Below are positions 41,328 through 49,968 of a DNA stretch of 64,000 nucleotides, in pieces. The position numbers and the translations under genes are program-made. The notes beneath the pieces were generated by a model. The model was given only the letters and a program-made list of their open reading frames with translations, was not told where the DNA came from and ran no database searches. Position 1 is the first letter of the stretch. Each line of letters starts with the position of its first letter. Source of the stretch: Paenibacillus pabuli NBRC 13638 (GTDB lineage: Bacteria; Bacillota; Bacilli; Paenibacillales; Paenibacillaceae); NCBI RefSeq assembly GCF_001514495.1, contig NZ_BCNM01000017.1, positions 62,001 through 126,000 on the forward strand, read 5' to 3'.

Positions 41328-41383
41328 AACCTGAGTAGATCCTCAATGTCGATTGACTCGACCTGGGGGGATGCTCAGGTTTT
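41328..41383 (+). terminator. Terminator of pduL
   Basis: AACCTGAG (41328-41335) pairs with CTCAGGTT, with inner GATCCTC/GGGGATG pairing, followed by TTTG. The loop has further self-complementary parts. Confidence 0.65.
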
Positions 41384-41452
41384 GTGTATTTCGGGATATT
41401 GAGCAGACCTGCTTCAGATTTTGGAATCGACGAAGGACAGCGGCTTTGGATG

Positions 41453-41481
41453 TGGAACTACAGCCCAATTCATGTTATAAT
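41453..41481 (+). promoter_or_regulatory. Extended -10 promoter of miaB
   Basis: TGTTATAAT (TGN plus perfect TATAAT) ends at 41481; the -35 (TGGAAC, 41453-41458) is weak. About 100 bases before miaB. Confidence 0.5.
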
Positions 41482-41583
41482 TTGCTGTAATGCTCTTTTG
41501 ATGTATAAAGCGTGCAAATCATGCGAAACAAGATGAAATAACGATTTTTTATTAATAGAGGCTGTAAGGAGTGACCGAAGGAA

Positions 41584-43140
41584 ATGGCTAAAGACTCAAA
41601 AAAGGATTACTCCCAATATTTTGATTTCTCCGATGCCAAAGTAATTTCGCAAGATGAATTCAGCAAAAAGATAAGAATCCGGGGCCGGGAGATTAATATC
41701 AAGTCGGAACCCAATCATCGTCAGGAGAAACAACGGGGCAAGGAAGACGTCCAGGTACTTTACGAAACAGCCGTTCCCGATGAACTGAAAAACGTGGGGA
41801 AAGGTAAACACTATATCGTATATACGTATGGATGCCAGATGAACGAGCATGATTCGGAGACGATCAAAGGGTTGCTTGAATCGATGGGGTATCAGGCTAC
41901 CGAGGATCGCAAAGAAGCAGATATCATTCTGTTAAACACATGTGCGATTCGTGAAAATGCGGAAGATAAAGTGTTTGGTGAGCTGGGTCATCTGAAAACC
42001 CTGAAAACCGAACGTCCAGGCTTATTGCTGGGTGTGTGTGGTTGTATGTCGCAGGAAGAAGGTGTCGTGAACCGGATCATGCAGAAGCATGGCTTTGTGG
42101 ATATGATTTTTGGTACACACAACGTACATCGATTGCCACATCTGATTCAGGAAGCGCTGTTCAGTAAGGAAATGGTTGTTGAGGTATGGTCCAAGGAAGG
42201 CGACATCATTGAGAACCTGCCGAAAAAACGTGAGGGCATGCGCGGCTGGGTGAACATTATGTATGGTTGCGACAAGTTCTGTACATATTGCATCGTTCCG
42301 TTCACAAGGGGAAAAGAGCGCAGTCGTCGTCCGGAGGATGTCATTGCTGAAGTTCGTGAGCTGGCCAGACAAGGATTTAAGGAAATTACATTGCTCGGTC
42401 AGAATGTGAATGCCTATGGCAAAGACTTCACGGATCTGAAGTACAGCTTCGGTGACCTGATGGATGATATTCGCAAAATCGATATTCCACGGGTTCGGTT
42501 TACAACCAGTCATCCACGTGACTTCGATGATCATCTGATTGAAGTACTTGCCAAGGGTGGAAACCTGGTGGAACACATTCATCTCCCCGTGCAGTCGGGC
42601 AGCACAGAAGTACTAAAACGTATGAGCCGCAAGTACAGTCGGGAACACTATTTGAAGCTTGCTGACAAAATTAAAAAGGCAATTCCAGATGTCGTGTTAA
42701 CCACTGATATAATCGTTGGTTTCCCGGGTGAGACGGAAGAACAGTTTGAAGATACGCTGTCACTGGTCAGGGAAGTCGGCTACGACTTTGCTTATACATT
42801 CATCTATTCTCCGCGTGAAGGCACCCCTGCTGCGGTGATGGAGGACAATGTGCCGATGGACGTGAAGAAAGAACGTTTGAAACGCCTGAACGAGACAATT
42901 AACGCATACAGCCATAGCAGCAATGAAAAGCAGCGCGGCAAGGTTGTTGAAGTGCTTGTCGAAGGCGAAAGCAAACGGAATTCCAATGTTCTGGCGGGGC
43001 GTACACGCAGCAACAAGCTGGTGCATTTTGAAGGACCTAAAGAATTGATCGGTACTTTTGTACATGTAGAAATCACCGATCCAATGACTTTCTATATTCG
43101 TGGTAATCTGCTCTCAGAGCCAGTAGCCGCCAATCAGTAA
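41584..43140 (+). CDS. miaB: tRNA-2-methylthio-N6-dimethylallyladenosine synthase MiaB
   Basis: MiaB is a radical-SAM methylthiotransferase that adds a methylthio group to i6A37 of tRNA. The 518-residue protein has an N-terminal extension (about 1-70), the UPF0004 domain with the cluster cysteines TYGCQMNEHD (C84), LLNTCAIRENA and GVCGCMSQ, the radical-SAM motif CDKFCTYC near residue 229-236, and a C-terminal TRAM domain (about 445-510). ATG 41584 follows GGAGTGACCGAAGGAA. RicA, which follows, is needed for efficient MiaB cluster maturation in Bacillus. Confidence 0.97.
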   Translation: MAKDSKKDYSQYFDFSDAKVISQDEFSKKIRIRGREINIKSEPNHRQEKQRGKEDVQVLYETAVPDELKNVGKGKHYIVYTYGCQMNEHDSETIKGLLESMGYQATEDRKEADIILLNTCAIRENAEDKVFGELGHLKTLKTERPGLLLGVCGCMSQEEGVVNRIMQKHGFVDMIFGTHNVHRLPHLIQEALFSKEMVVEVWSKEGDIIENLPKKREGMRGWVNIMYGCDKFCTYCIVPFTRGKERSRRPEDVIAEVRELARQGFKEITLLGQNVNAYGKDFTDLKYSFGDLMDDIRKIDIPRVRFTTSHPRDFDDHLIEVLAKGGNLVEHIHLPVQSGSTEVLKRMSRKYSREHYLKLADKIKKAIPDVVLTTDIIVGFPGETEEQFEDTLSLVREVGYDFAYTFIYSPREGTPAAVMEDNVPMDVKKERLKRLNETINAYSHSSNEKQRGKVVEVLVEGESKRNSNVLAGRTRSNKLVHFEGPKELIGTFVHVEITDPMTFYIRGNLLSEPVAANQ

Positions 43141-43196
43141 TACACAAACCTAATAAGATGGATTTGGATTTTAGATATCAGGGTTTGGATGGCGTA

Positions 43197-43325
43197 AGCG
43201 AACGTAGCGAAGGAGACGGAATCGATTCTGTAGAAGCGATAGCGTTCGCCTTTGTCTCCGAATTTTAACCTTGAATCATTTCAATCAGGAAAATTTGGAG
43301 ACAACAGCGATCGAAAGAACGATCC
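43197..43325 (+). repeat. Palindromic intergenic element between miaB and ricA
   Basis: Nested inverted repeats fill this stretch. GCGAACG (43198-43204) pairs with CGTTCGC (43243-43249). A 15-bp arm TTGTCTCCGAATTTT (43252-43266) pairs with AAAATTTGGAGACAA (43290-43304) with one G-U. GATCG (43309-43313) pairs with CGATC (43320-43324). GGAGAC also occurs at 43212-43217, so alternative pairings exist. It lacks a T-tract. It resembles dispersed palindromic elements (REP-like) or a structured RNA; only one copy is in this window. Confidence 0.6.
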
Positions 43326-43415
43326 GTAACCGCAGCGGTCATGGAGCCGTCGTCCGTCTGGAATATCATTCGTCCAGTCCATCTTATATCATCTCATAGA
43401 ATGGAGCGATTTCGA

Positions 43416-43865
43416 GTGGCGCAGGAAGAAGTGCAGTACAACCATTATGGAATGCCTACCTACGATACGCGCAATCTGGTCATACGCGACGACATTATGG
43501 GAAAAGCCAAAGAATTGGCTGAAATGCTTGGAACGAGTGAGGAAGTGAAACAGTTCCAACAGGCGGAATCCAAAATTCGTGATCATGAACGCATCCAGCA
43601 ATTAATTGCAACGATCAAGAAAAAGCAAAAAGAAATCGTTGCTTTTGAAAGCTTCAAAAATGCCGAGATGGTCAGCAAAATTGAACAAGAAATTGAAGAT
43701 CTGCAGGACGAGTTGGACAGCATTCCACTGGTTACGGAATTCCAGCAAAGTCAAAGTGATATCAATTATTTGCTCCAGCTTGTGATCTCTGTAATTCGGG
43801 ATACTGTCTCCGAGAAAGTAAATGTGGAGGCAGGTACGGATTCACCTCCGACCAGTTGCGGGTAA
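43416..43865 (+). CDS. ricA: RicA (YmcA), RicAFT complex subunit
   Basis: RicA forms with RicF and RicT an iron-sulfur complex that works with RNase Y and affects competence, biofilm and sporulation. The 149-residue helical protein of the YlbF/YmcA family has IRDDIMGKAKELAEML near the N-terminus and a long helix with EVKQFQQAESKIRDHERIQ, and ends in a Cys-containing tail (Cys at the penultimate position), compatible with cluster binding. The GTG at 43416 is chosen because GGAG is 9 bases upstream; upstream frames run into the palindromic element. It follows miaB, as in Bacillus. Confidence 0.87.
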   Translation: MAQEEVQYNHYGMPTYDTRNLVIRDDIMGKAKELAEMLGTSEEVKQFQQAESKIRDHERIQQLIATIKKKQKEIVAFESFKNAEMVSKIEQEIEDLQDELDSIPLVTEFQQSQSDINYLLQLVISVIRDTVSEKVNVEAGTDSPPTSCG

Positions 43866-43874
43866 AATGAACGG

Positions 43875-43905
43875 AAGGGTGCGGACGCAGTCCGCGCCCT
43901 TTTTG
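43875..43905 (+). terminator. Terminator of ricA
   Basis: AAGGGTGCGGAC pairs with TCCGCGCCCTT around GCAG, followed by TTTTG. Confidence 0.85.
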
Positions 43906-44218
43906 CTCATATCCGAAAAGGTGAAGCTTCGGAATATTACCTTCGGATACGATAAAGAAACCGTACGTAGCTTCAATCAGGAAATGGCCCGAAAACCTTG
44001 AGGATTCGCTCGTATGGCAGGCTCCACATTGTGGGGTTATTTGGTGTGGTAGTCCTTTCATCACAACTTTGCTGGATAAGACCTCGTCCGTAAGAGCAGG
44101 CTTAATATAATAATAAGGCACTTTAGATCACCTACAAAAGGACCAATGCTGGGAAAATTATCATCAACAACATACATCAAGGCTTTATACTTAAAGTGCA
44201 CTAAAGGGGAAATCAATA
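43906..44218 (+). other. Intergenic region before the thioesterase gene
   Basis: A second stem-loop lies at about 43910-43948: ATCCGAAAAGGT pairs with ACCTTCGGAT. After it I see a TATAAT-like stretch near 44105-44110 without a good -35, and the SD AAAGGGGA at 44202-44209. There is no convincing gene on either strand. In Bacillus cotE and mutS follow ricA; they are absent here. Confidence 0.5.
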
Positions 44219-44644
44219 ATGAGTATCTTGGACAAAATGGTTGCAGATGGAAACGGGAGATTTTGGGGTTTTCTCGGTTGTCGTTTTATAAAAGGCGACG
44301 GAAAAGAAGTACAGATCGCACTGACAGCGGAGGAACACCACACCAACTCCATGGGAATTATTCATGGCGGTGTGCTAACATCTCTGATGGATCAGGCGAT
44401 GGGTATGGTGGCTACAGCAGCAATGGAAGTAGACAGTTGTGTGACGACCAATCTGAATGTACATTTTCTCGCACCCATGAAGCAAGGTGAGTTAACCGTG
44501 AAGTCAACGATCCTGCATCAGGCGGGACGTAGTGTAACTGCACAATCCGAGGTACGCGATGCATCTGGCACGCTAGGGTGCATGGCAACAGCTACCTTCC
44601 GTATAGCACGAGTAAAAAAGGAAAGTACAGAATCCAAAGGTTGA
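44219..44644 (+). CDS. Hotdog-fold thioesterase (PaaI/YdiI-like)
   Basis: A 141-residue hotdog-fold protein with the PaaI-type catalytic region HTNSMGIIHGGVLTSLMDQAMG (residues about 42-63). The HGG motif and the Asp/Glu on the central helix are kept. The VTTNLNVHFLAPMKQGEL strand is typical. It should cleave aryl- or acyl-CoA thioesters; the substrate is unknown. ATG 44219 follows AAAGGGGA. The stop codon overlaps the promoter of the next gene by 4 bases. Confidence 0.85.
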   Translation: MSILDKMVADGNGRFWGFLGCRFIKGDGKEVQIALTAEEHHTNSMGIIHGGVLTSLMDQAMGMVATAAMEVDSCVTTNLNVHFLAPMKQGELTVKSTILHQAGRSVTAQSEVRDASGTLGCMATATFRIARVKKESTESKG

Positions 44645-44668
44645 CAAAAGATATTATTCTGTCATAAT
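44641..44668 (+). promoter_or_regulatory. Promoter with overlapping inverted repeat before the NrtR-like gene
   Basis: TTGACA at 44641-44646 and CATAAT at 44663-44668, 16 bases apart. ATTAT-TCTGTC-ATAAT (44653-44668) is an inverted repeat lying between the boxes and over the -10, a good place for a repressor. It could be the operator of the NrtR-like protein encoded just downstream, but the site is not verified. Confidence 0.55.
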
Positions 44669-44702
44669 GAAAATATCAAAATGAGAATAGTCGGTGGTGC
44701 CC

Positions 44703-45506
44703 ATGAGCGAAAACTACGAACAATTCAATGCTGAAAGCGATGAGCAGGCAGCACGTGCCTATAGTTCCAAGAAATATCGTACGCCCGATGGTGTTCCCGC
44801 GGATATCGTCATGTTCACCTTGACCAAGCGGGAGCGCAAGACGGTGACCAAGACCCTCCCCATACGGGAGCTGAAGGTAATGCTGATCAAACGCAAAGGT
44901 TGGCCTTTTGCGGGAAGATGGGCTCTGCCAGGTGGTTTTTGTCAGGAAAATGAATCCATCTATGGTGCTGCAAAGCGCGAATTGATGGAGGAGACAGGTG
45001 TGGACGGTGGGCATCTGGAGTATTTGAATGTATATAGTCAGCCTGGGCGTGACCCCAGAGGATGGATTATCTCACATGCGTTTTTTGCACTGGTAGAGGA
45101 ATGGATGCTGGAACACCGTCAGGCGGCGGATGATGCCGAGGATGTTGGATTGTTTACGATTCAGGAAGCCTTGCAGGAGCTCGAGCTTGCCTTTGATCAC
45201 CGCACGATTATAGAAGATGCGTATCGGCGCATTCAGCAGCAAATGCTGGAAACGACGATTGCAAGACAGTTCCTGCCTCGTGATTTTACTCTAAGCGAGT
45301 TATACCAAGTGATTCAGAGTGTTGTCCCTGACTTTGAAGAACCGAATTTCATTCGGAAGATTACTTCAACACGCAGCCGCAAAGGCATTGTGGAAGAGGT
45401 TCGGGATGAGGAGGGCAATCTGCTAAGCTCCAATCAGTACTCACAGCGTCCGGCTCAGCTTTACCGTTTCACGGAGCTGGTCCCTCGTCTATCCATCTAC
45501 ACGTAA
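44703..45506 (+). CDS. Nudix hydrolase with NrtR-like C-terminal winged helix
   Basis: A 267-residue protein with an N-terminal Nudix domain and a C-terminal winged-helix part (about 195-265; ARQFLPRDFTLSELYQV and NFIRKITSTR). The complete Nudix box is G78-X5-E84-X7-R92-E93-L-M-E96-E97-T-G-V100, so hydrolysis of ADP-ribose is possible. This architecture is that of NrtR-type regulators of NAD metabolism, most of which lost catalysis. The next genes are pncA and pncB, supporting an NAD-salvage role. ATG 44703 follows GGTGGTG; GTG 44694 is an alternative. It could instead be a plain ADP-ribose pyrophosphatase. Confidence 0.82.
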   Translation: MSENYEQFNAESDEQAARAYSSKKYRTPDGVPADIVMFTLTKRERKTVTKTLPIRELKVMLIKRKGWPFAGRWALPGGFCQENESIYGAAKRELMEETGVDGGHLEYLNVYSQPGRDPRGWIISHAFFALVEEWMLEHRQAADDAEDVGLFTIQEALQELELAFDHRTIIEDAYRRIQQQMLETTIARQFLPRDFTLSELYQVIQSVVPDFEEPNFIRKITSTRSRKGIVEEVRDEEGNLLSSNQYSQRPAQLYRFTELVPRLSIYT

Positions 45507-45570
45507 TGCGCAAGCGAATCATGATGGAGTGAATCAGTATCAACCTTATTCTCAAAAGGGAGTGTGGACG

Positions 45571-46140
45571 ATGAAAGCACTGATTGTCATTGATTTTACA
45601 CGTGATTTTGTGACAGGTTCGTTGCCAGTAGGTCAGCCTGCTGTAGAGATTGAAGAGACGATTGCAGCGATAACGGAAGCTTATTGCAATAACAAGCATG
45701 AAGTGATTATGGCAGTGGATTTGCATGAAGAGAGTGATCCTTATCACCCGGAAACAGCTCTTTTTCCGCCCCATAACATCAGGGATACTGAAGGAAGGCA
45801 GCTTTATGGGCGCCTGGCTCGGGTTATGGAAGAACGGGAAGCGCAAATTCGCTGGATGGATAAAACAAGATACAGCGCATTCTGCGGCACAGATCTGGAG
45901 CTGCGACTGCGTGAACGTGGAATAACAGACATTGCACTGATCGGTGTATGTACGGATATTTGCGTACTGCATACAGCAGTGGATGCTTATAATAAAGGTT
46001 TTCACATTACGGTATATGAAGATGCGGTAGCAAGCTTTAATCAAGCGGGGCATGAGTGGGCGTTAGGGCACTTTCGTTCCAGTCTTGGGGCTCAGGTGAT
46101 TAAAGCGAGCGATACCGTTCTCACAGGCTTGAACCTGTAA
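45571..46140 (+). CDS. pncA: Nicotinamidase
   Basis: PncA converts nicotinamide to nicotinate. The 189-residue isochorismatase-fold protein has the catalytic triad Asp8 (VIDFTRDF), Lys98 (WMDKTRYSAF) and Cys131 (GVCTDICVLHTA), and the metal ligands Asp50, His52 and His68 (VDLHEESDPYHPE, PPHN). It is very close in pattern to YueJ of Bacillus. ATG 45571 is preceded by AAAGGGAGTG. It lies between the NrtR-like gene and pncB; there is no terminator between them. Confidence 0.93.
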   Translation: MKALIVIDFTRDFVTGSLPVGQPAVEIEETIAAITEAYCNNKHEVIMAVDLHEESDPYHPETALFPPHNIRDTEGRQLYGRLARVMEEREAQIRWMDKTRYSAFCGTDLELRLRERGITDIALIGVCTDICVLHTAVDAYNKGFHITVYEDAVASFNQAGHEWALGHFRSSLGAQVIKASDTVLTGLNL

Positions 46141-46330
46141 ACGAACCTGTGATCATATCCTGCTCAATGAGTGTTATGTTGCTGGGTAATATGGTGAATA
46201 GGATAAATCGGAGACTTATGCAATGGTATGTTTACCAGAAATAGATCATGAGCGATGAGTCTCCACATGTTGACCCGTGTCTGCAGGCTGGACCTGCGGG
46301 CACAAGCGGAAGTCAGAGAGGATGAGACAA

Positions 46331-47785
46331 ATGCAGACGACTAGCCTGGCTTTACATACGGATAAATATCAAATCAATATGATGTACGCCCACTGGGTGA
46401 ATGGAACTCACAAGCGGAAAGCGGTGTTTGAAGCCTATTTCCGTAAGCTTCCTTTTGGCAACGGATATGCTGTATTTGCCGGTTTGGAGCGGATTGTGAA
46501 TTACATCAGCCAGCTTCGTTTCACGATGGAGGACATCAAATATTTATCCAAACAAGAGGAAAATTACGATCCGGTCTTTCTTGAAGAGTTGCTCCAGTTT
46601 TCATTTCAGGGGACAATTCACTCCATGAAGGAAGGGGCAGTTGTTTTTCCTGACGAACCGCTCATTCGGGTAGAAGGCTCCATTATGGAGACACAACTGG
46701 TGGAGACGGCGATACTTAACTTCATGAATTATCAGACGTTAATTGCAACGAAAGCATCGCGAATCAAACAGGTGGCGAGTCAGGACACGTTACTTGAATT
46801 TGGAACAAGACGGGCACAGGAAGCGGATGCGGCCATTTGGGGCGCACGTGCTTCGTATGTGGCAGGATTCCATGCAACGTCCAATATGCTGGCTGGAGAG
46901 CGGTTTGGAATTCCGACAGCAGGGACACATGCCCATTCATGGGTGCAGAGCTTTATGAGTGAGCAAGAGGCATTTGACGTCTATGCCAAAGTGCTGCCAG
47001 ATCAAGTGACACTATTGGTGGATACCTTTGATACATTGAACAGTGGTGTTCCCCATGCAATCAAAACGGCCAAGAAGCTTGAAAGCCAAGGCAAAAAGAT
47101 GAATGCTATTCGGTTGGATAGCGGAGACCTTGCATATCTGTCCATTCAAGCCCGGCAGATGCTGGACGATGCGGGACTGGACTACGTCAAGATTGTAGCT
47201 TCCAACGACCTGGATGAAAATACGATTTTCAACCTCAAGGCGCAAGGGGCTCGCATTGATATATGGGGCGTAGGCACGCAGCTAATTACCGCTTCCGACC
47301 AACCCTCTTTGGGTGGCGTGTACAAATTGGTGGAGCGCGAAGTGGACGGGGTTATGCTGCCTACGATCAAAATTTCGGCCAATCCCGAAAAAGTATCCAC
47401 ACCTGGCAAAAAAGAAGTCTTCCGGATTATTGATCCGAAACATGGCAAGGCGATTGCAGATTACATCTGTTATCCAGGAGAAGAGCAGCCGCTACAAGGC
47501 GGGCCGCTCAAGCTGTTCAACCCGCTACACCCTTATCTGAAGAAGACGGTGACCCGCTATGAAGCAGTGAACATGCTGGAACCGATCTTTGTGAACGGGC
47601 GCAAAGTGTATGAACTGCCTACCCTGGATGAAATTCGCAGTTATCATCTTGAGCAGATGGATCTGTTTTGGCCGGAATACCAGCGTAAACTCAATCCGGA
47701 GATTTACCGTGTAAATATCAGCCCTGCAGCGTGGAATATGAAGCAGAAGCTCATTGCTGAACATGTGCAATCTACCGAAGATTAA
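46331..47785 (+). CDS. pncB: Nicotinate phosphoribosyltransferase
   Basis: PncB makes nicotinate mononucleotide from nicotinate and PRPP, the step after PncA. In 484 residues the N-terminus has LHTDKYQINMMYAHW, the mid region EFGTRRAQEADAAIWGARASYVAGF and GTHAHSWVQSF, and the phosphate-binding part IRLDSGDLAYLS. GAGAGGATGA precedes two ATGs; 46331 has the better spacing, 46322 is possible. The 190-base gap to pncA has no terminator. The gene ends the NAD-salvage group with a terminator at 47794. Confidence 0.94.
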   Translation: MQTTSLALHTDKYQINMMYAHWVNGTHKRKAVFEAYFRKLPFGNGYAVFAGLERIVNYISQLRFTMEDIKYLSKQEENYDPVFLEELLQFSFQGTIHSMKEGAVVFPDEPLIRVEGSIMETQLVETAILNFMNYQTLIATKASRIKQVASQDTLLEFGTRRAQEADAAIWGARASYVAGFHATSNMLAGERFGIPTAGTHAHSWVQSFMSEQEAFDVYAKVLPDQVTLLVDTFDTLNSGVPHAIKTAKKLESQGKKMNAIRLDSGDLAYLSIQARQMLDDAGLDYVKIVASNDLDENTIFNLKAQGARIDIWGVGTQLITASDQPSLGGVYKLVEREVDGVMLPTIKISANPEKVSTPGKKEVFRIIDPKHGKAIADYICYPGEEQPLQGGPLKLFNPLHPYLKKTVTRYEAVNMLEPIFVNGRKVYELPTLDEIRSYHLEQMDLFWPEYQRKLNPEIYRVNISPAAWNMKQKLIAEHVQSTED

Positions 47786-47793
47786 TGAAATAA

Positions 47794-47837
47794 AAGGGGC
47801 ATAACCGGGAAGCAAACATACCGTGTTATGCCTTTTT
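47794..47837 (+). terminator. Terminator of pncB
   Basis: AAGGGGCATAACCGG pairs with CCGTGTTATGCCTTTTT around a 12-base loop. Confidence 0.85.
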
Positions 47838-48096
47838 GCTTCTCTTCTCTTTGCTGCCTATGTTGTCCAGGACGACCGACTGTGTGTGAAACATCATGGA
47901 CAGATCGCCTGTGCAGCGCGGTATACTGAACCTTCAACAGCAGTGAATCACAGAGGGATGAAACCATTATTTCTCGGGAAAGCGCAGGAGTCGCCAAATC
48001 CCGCATCTTTCAGCGTTTCTTTTTCGACATGATCCATTTCGGATACTGTTTCAAGTGCACCTTGCCCGGGGATGAAAGGAAGAAGAGGGTGCAAGC

Positions 48097-48240
48097 ATGA
48101 GATGGATTATAACCCTAATCTGGGTCGTCTTTATTGCGTATGCCTGGTTCTGGGTACCGGGAAAACCTCTTGGAAGTGATCCTGTGTTTAAAGAGCTGCT
48201 TACACTGCGAACAATTCATCAGATGAATGGAAATATGTAA
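48097..48240 (+). CDS. Small membrane protein, 47 residues
   Basis: The frame from ATG 48097 encodes one strong hydrophobic helix (residues 3-20, WIITLIWVVFIAYAWFWV) followed by a short polar tail. AGAGGGTG lies 7-10 bases upstream, a good SD. The next gene begins 25 bases after the stop, so the two may be co-transcribed. I recognise no family. Between pncB's terminator and this gene (about 47838-48096) I see no other gene. Confidence 0.6.
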   Translation: MRWIITLIWVVFIAYAWFWVPGKPLGSDPVFKELLTLRTIHQMNGNM

Positions 48241-48265
48241 AATATTAATAAGGAGAGGATATCAA

Positions 48266-49285
48266 ATGGAAAATACGTTTCCTGCCTATGTCGTGCGTAA
48301 AGAAGAACAGGGTGGCGTGAAGGCCGCTATGGAGCAGTTAAAGAAAGAGGATCTGCCTAACGGTGACGTAACCGTACAGGTTCAATATTCAAGTGTGAAT
48401 TATAAAGACGGTCTCGCTTCCATAGAAAAGGGCGGTGTCGTTCGAGAGTATCCGATCGTTCCGGGGATCGATCTTGCAGGAATTGTAGAGGAATCCGTGA
48501 GTGGGCGATTTGCACCGGGGGATCGAGTCATCAGCACAGGCTTCGAGCCAGGCGTATCTCATTTTGGTGGATATAGTCAATATGCGCGTCTGCGCAGCGA
48601 ATGGCTCGTCCCTCTGCCGCATGGACTCAGTGAGAAGGAAGCGATGGCGATCGGAACGGCAGGTTTCACAGCAGCCCTTTCGGTAGATGCTTTGCTTCGG
48701 GCTGGAGTGACTCCGGAGATGGGCAACATTCTGGTTACAGGAGCAACCGGAGGCGTAGGCAGTATGGCGGTAGCTATTCTGGCGAAGCTGGGTTTTGAAG
48801 TAACGGCTAGTACGGGGAAAAAGGATCGACAGGAGCAGCTGCTTCGAGATCTGGGCGCCTCACATGTCATTTCACGCGAAGAAGCGGATGCACCAGCCAA
48901 TGGTGCAATGGGGAAACAGCTCTGGGCTGGCGTTATTGATCCGGCAGCAGGCCCGGCACTGGCCGAACGTCTGAAACAGATCCAATACGGAGGTGCTGTC
49001 GCTGTATCAGGCTTAACCGGGGGACCTTCGTTTGAGTCCACAGTATTTCCGTTTATTTTGCGGGGCATTCAATTGATCGGGATTGATTCAGTCTATTGCC
49101 CGATGGAACAGCGGGAACGGATATGGAAGCTGCTTGGCGGCGAATGGAAGCCGGATCGGGCATTGCAACTCGGGATTCAGGAAATTTCATGGGCACAACT
49201 GCCCCAGACACTGGAAACGATCCTCAAGGGCGGTGCTGTAGGTCGTACTGTAGTCAATACGATGTCGGGAACGTCTGCCGAATAA
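48266..49285 (+). CDS. Zinc-free MDR oxidoreductase, YhdH/YhfP (AcuI-like)
   Basis: A 339-residue medium-chain dehydrogenase/reductase. The N-terminal GroES-like part has VQYSSVNYKDGLAS, and the Rossmann part has VTGATGGVGSMAVAILAKLGFEVTASTGK. No structural zinc cysteine set is present, and the NADPH-dependent YhdH/YhfP/AcuI (acrylyl-CoA reductase) group is the best fit. AAGGAGAGG precedes ATG 48266; an upstream frame from 48227 overlaps the small membrane gene. Confidence 0.9.
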   Translation: MENTFPAYVVRKEEQGGVKAAMEQLKKEDLPNGDVTVQVQYSSVNYKDGLASIEKGGVVREYPIVPGIDLAGIVEESVSGRFAPGDRVISTGFEPGVSHFGGYSQYARLRSEWLVPLPHGLSEKEAMAIGTAGFTAALSVDALLRAGVTPEMGNILVTGATGGVGSMAVAILAKLGFEVTASTGKKDRQEQLLRDLGASHVISREEADAPANGAMGKQLWAGVIDPAAGPALAERLKQIQYGGAVAVSGLTGGPSFESTVFPFILRGIQLIGIDSVYCPMEQRERIWKLLGGEWKPDRALQLGIQEISWAQLPQTLETILKGGAVGRTVVNTMSGTSAE

Positions 49286-49353
49286 GATTCTTTTCTCCAA
49301 GACATGCTAACTCTACCTGAGAGTGTCACGGTGTATGTGGCAGGAAAGGAAGG

Positions 49354-49914
49354 ATGAGTATGCGTGTTAACGAAAAAGGATTGCACTATAGATTTGGACG
49401 TGTGAAGCCTGTACGGGTCAGTTTAATTATGACGCTGTGTGTATTATCCCTCGTAGCTTGTTCAGCATCATCTATTGAGCAGGAGCGGAAAATATATACA
49501 AGAGAAGCGACAGATGAAGGCATGGATCGGGCAAAGAGCCAAGGCCACGGGTTAAACGGTCCACTGATTCAGGAGCTGGATGACGGTTTTGCTGCAAAAG
49601 GCATCAAGTTGATGAACAATATGTCTGCAGATGATGGTGAAGGCGGAATCTCGTATATGTATCTGTTGAATGGAAGTGGCAGACATATTGTCAGAGTCCA
49701 TATTTTTAGTGATGTCCCTACACGAGTAACCCGTATGAACGAAATGTATGGTAATGGTGGCGATGAGGCTGTGATGGAAAATGGACTTGGCAAAACAACG
49801 ATTCGCAGTAAAGCTTATGTATCTCTGGTGTATACGGCTTCAGGGGGAGAGAAGGACGACTACGAAGAGGACGTCATGCAGGTATTCCAGCATGTGCTTG
49901 AGCAATTGAAGTAA
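49354..49914 (+). CDS. Putative lipoprotein
   Basis: A 186-residue protein with a basic N-terminus, a hydrophobic segment and the lipobox LSLVAC (Cys near residue 36), so it should be lipid-anchored outside the membrane. The mature part has alternating strands and ends with an acidic helix; I do not recognise a family. GGAAAGGAAGG precedes ATG 49354. It ends at a bidirectional terminator shared with the opposite moaB gene. Confidence 0.72.
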   Translation: MSMRVNEKGLHYRFGRVKPVRVSLIMTLCVLSLVACSASSIEQERKIYTREATDEGMDRAKSQGHGLNGPLIQELDDGFAAKGIKLMNNMSADDGEGGISYMYLLNGSGRHIVRVHIFSDVPTRVTRMNEMYGNGGDEAVMENGLGKTTIRSKAYVSLVYTASGGEKDDYEEDVMQVFQHVLEQLK

Positions 49915-49937
49915 TGGACTCGCCTCACATAAATCCG

Positions 49938-49968
49938 AAAAACCCGTCTGTCATTCAGACGGGTTTAT
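49938..49968. terminator. Bidirectional terminator between the lipoprotein gene and moaB
   Basis: AAACCCGTCTG and CAGACGGGTTT are perfect 11-bp complements around TCATT, with A's and T's on either side, serving both convergent genes. The 3' end of moaB overlaps it. Confidence 0.85.

Larger units (their letters stand above)
41273..41583 (+). other. Intergenic region between pduL and miaB
   Basis: This 311-base gap holds the terminator at 41328-41383 and an extended -10 (TGTTATAAT, 41473-41481). The SD GTAAGGAGTG is at about 41565-41574. I see nothing else. Confidence 0.6.

Noticed and set aside
43762..44121. Minus-strand ORF of 119 codons over the ricA 3' end
   Set aside because: Crosses ricA and its terminator, no SD, no recognisable motif.
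47823..48032. Plus-strand ORF of 69 codons after pncB
   Set aside because: Its start is within the pncB terminator stem and it has no SD.
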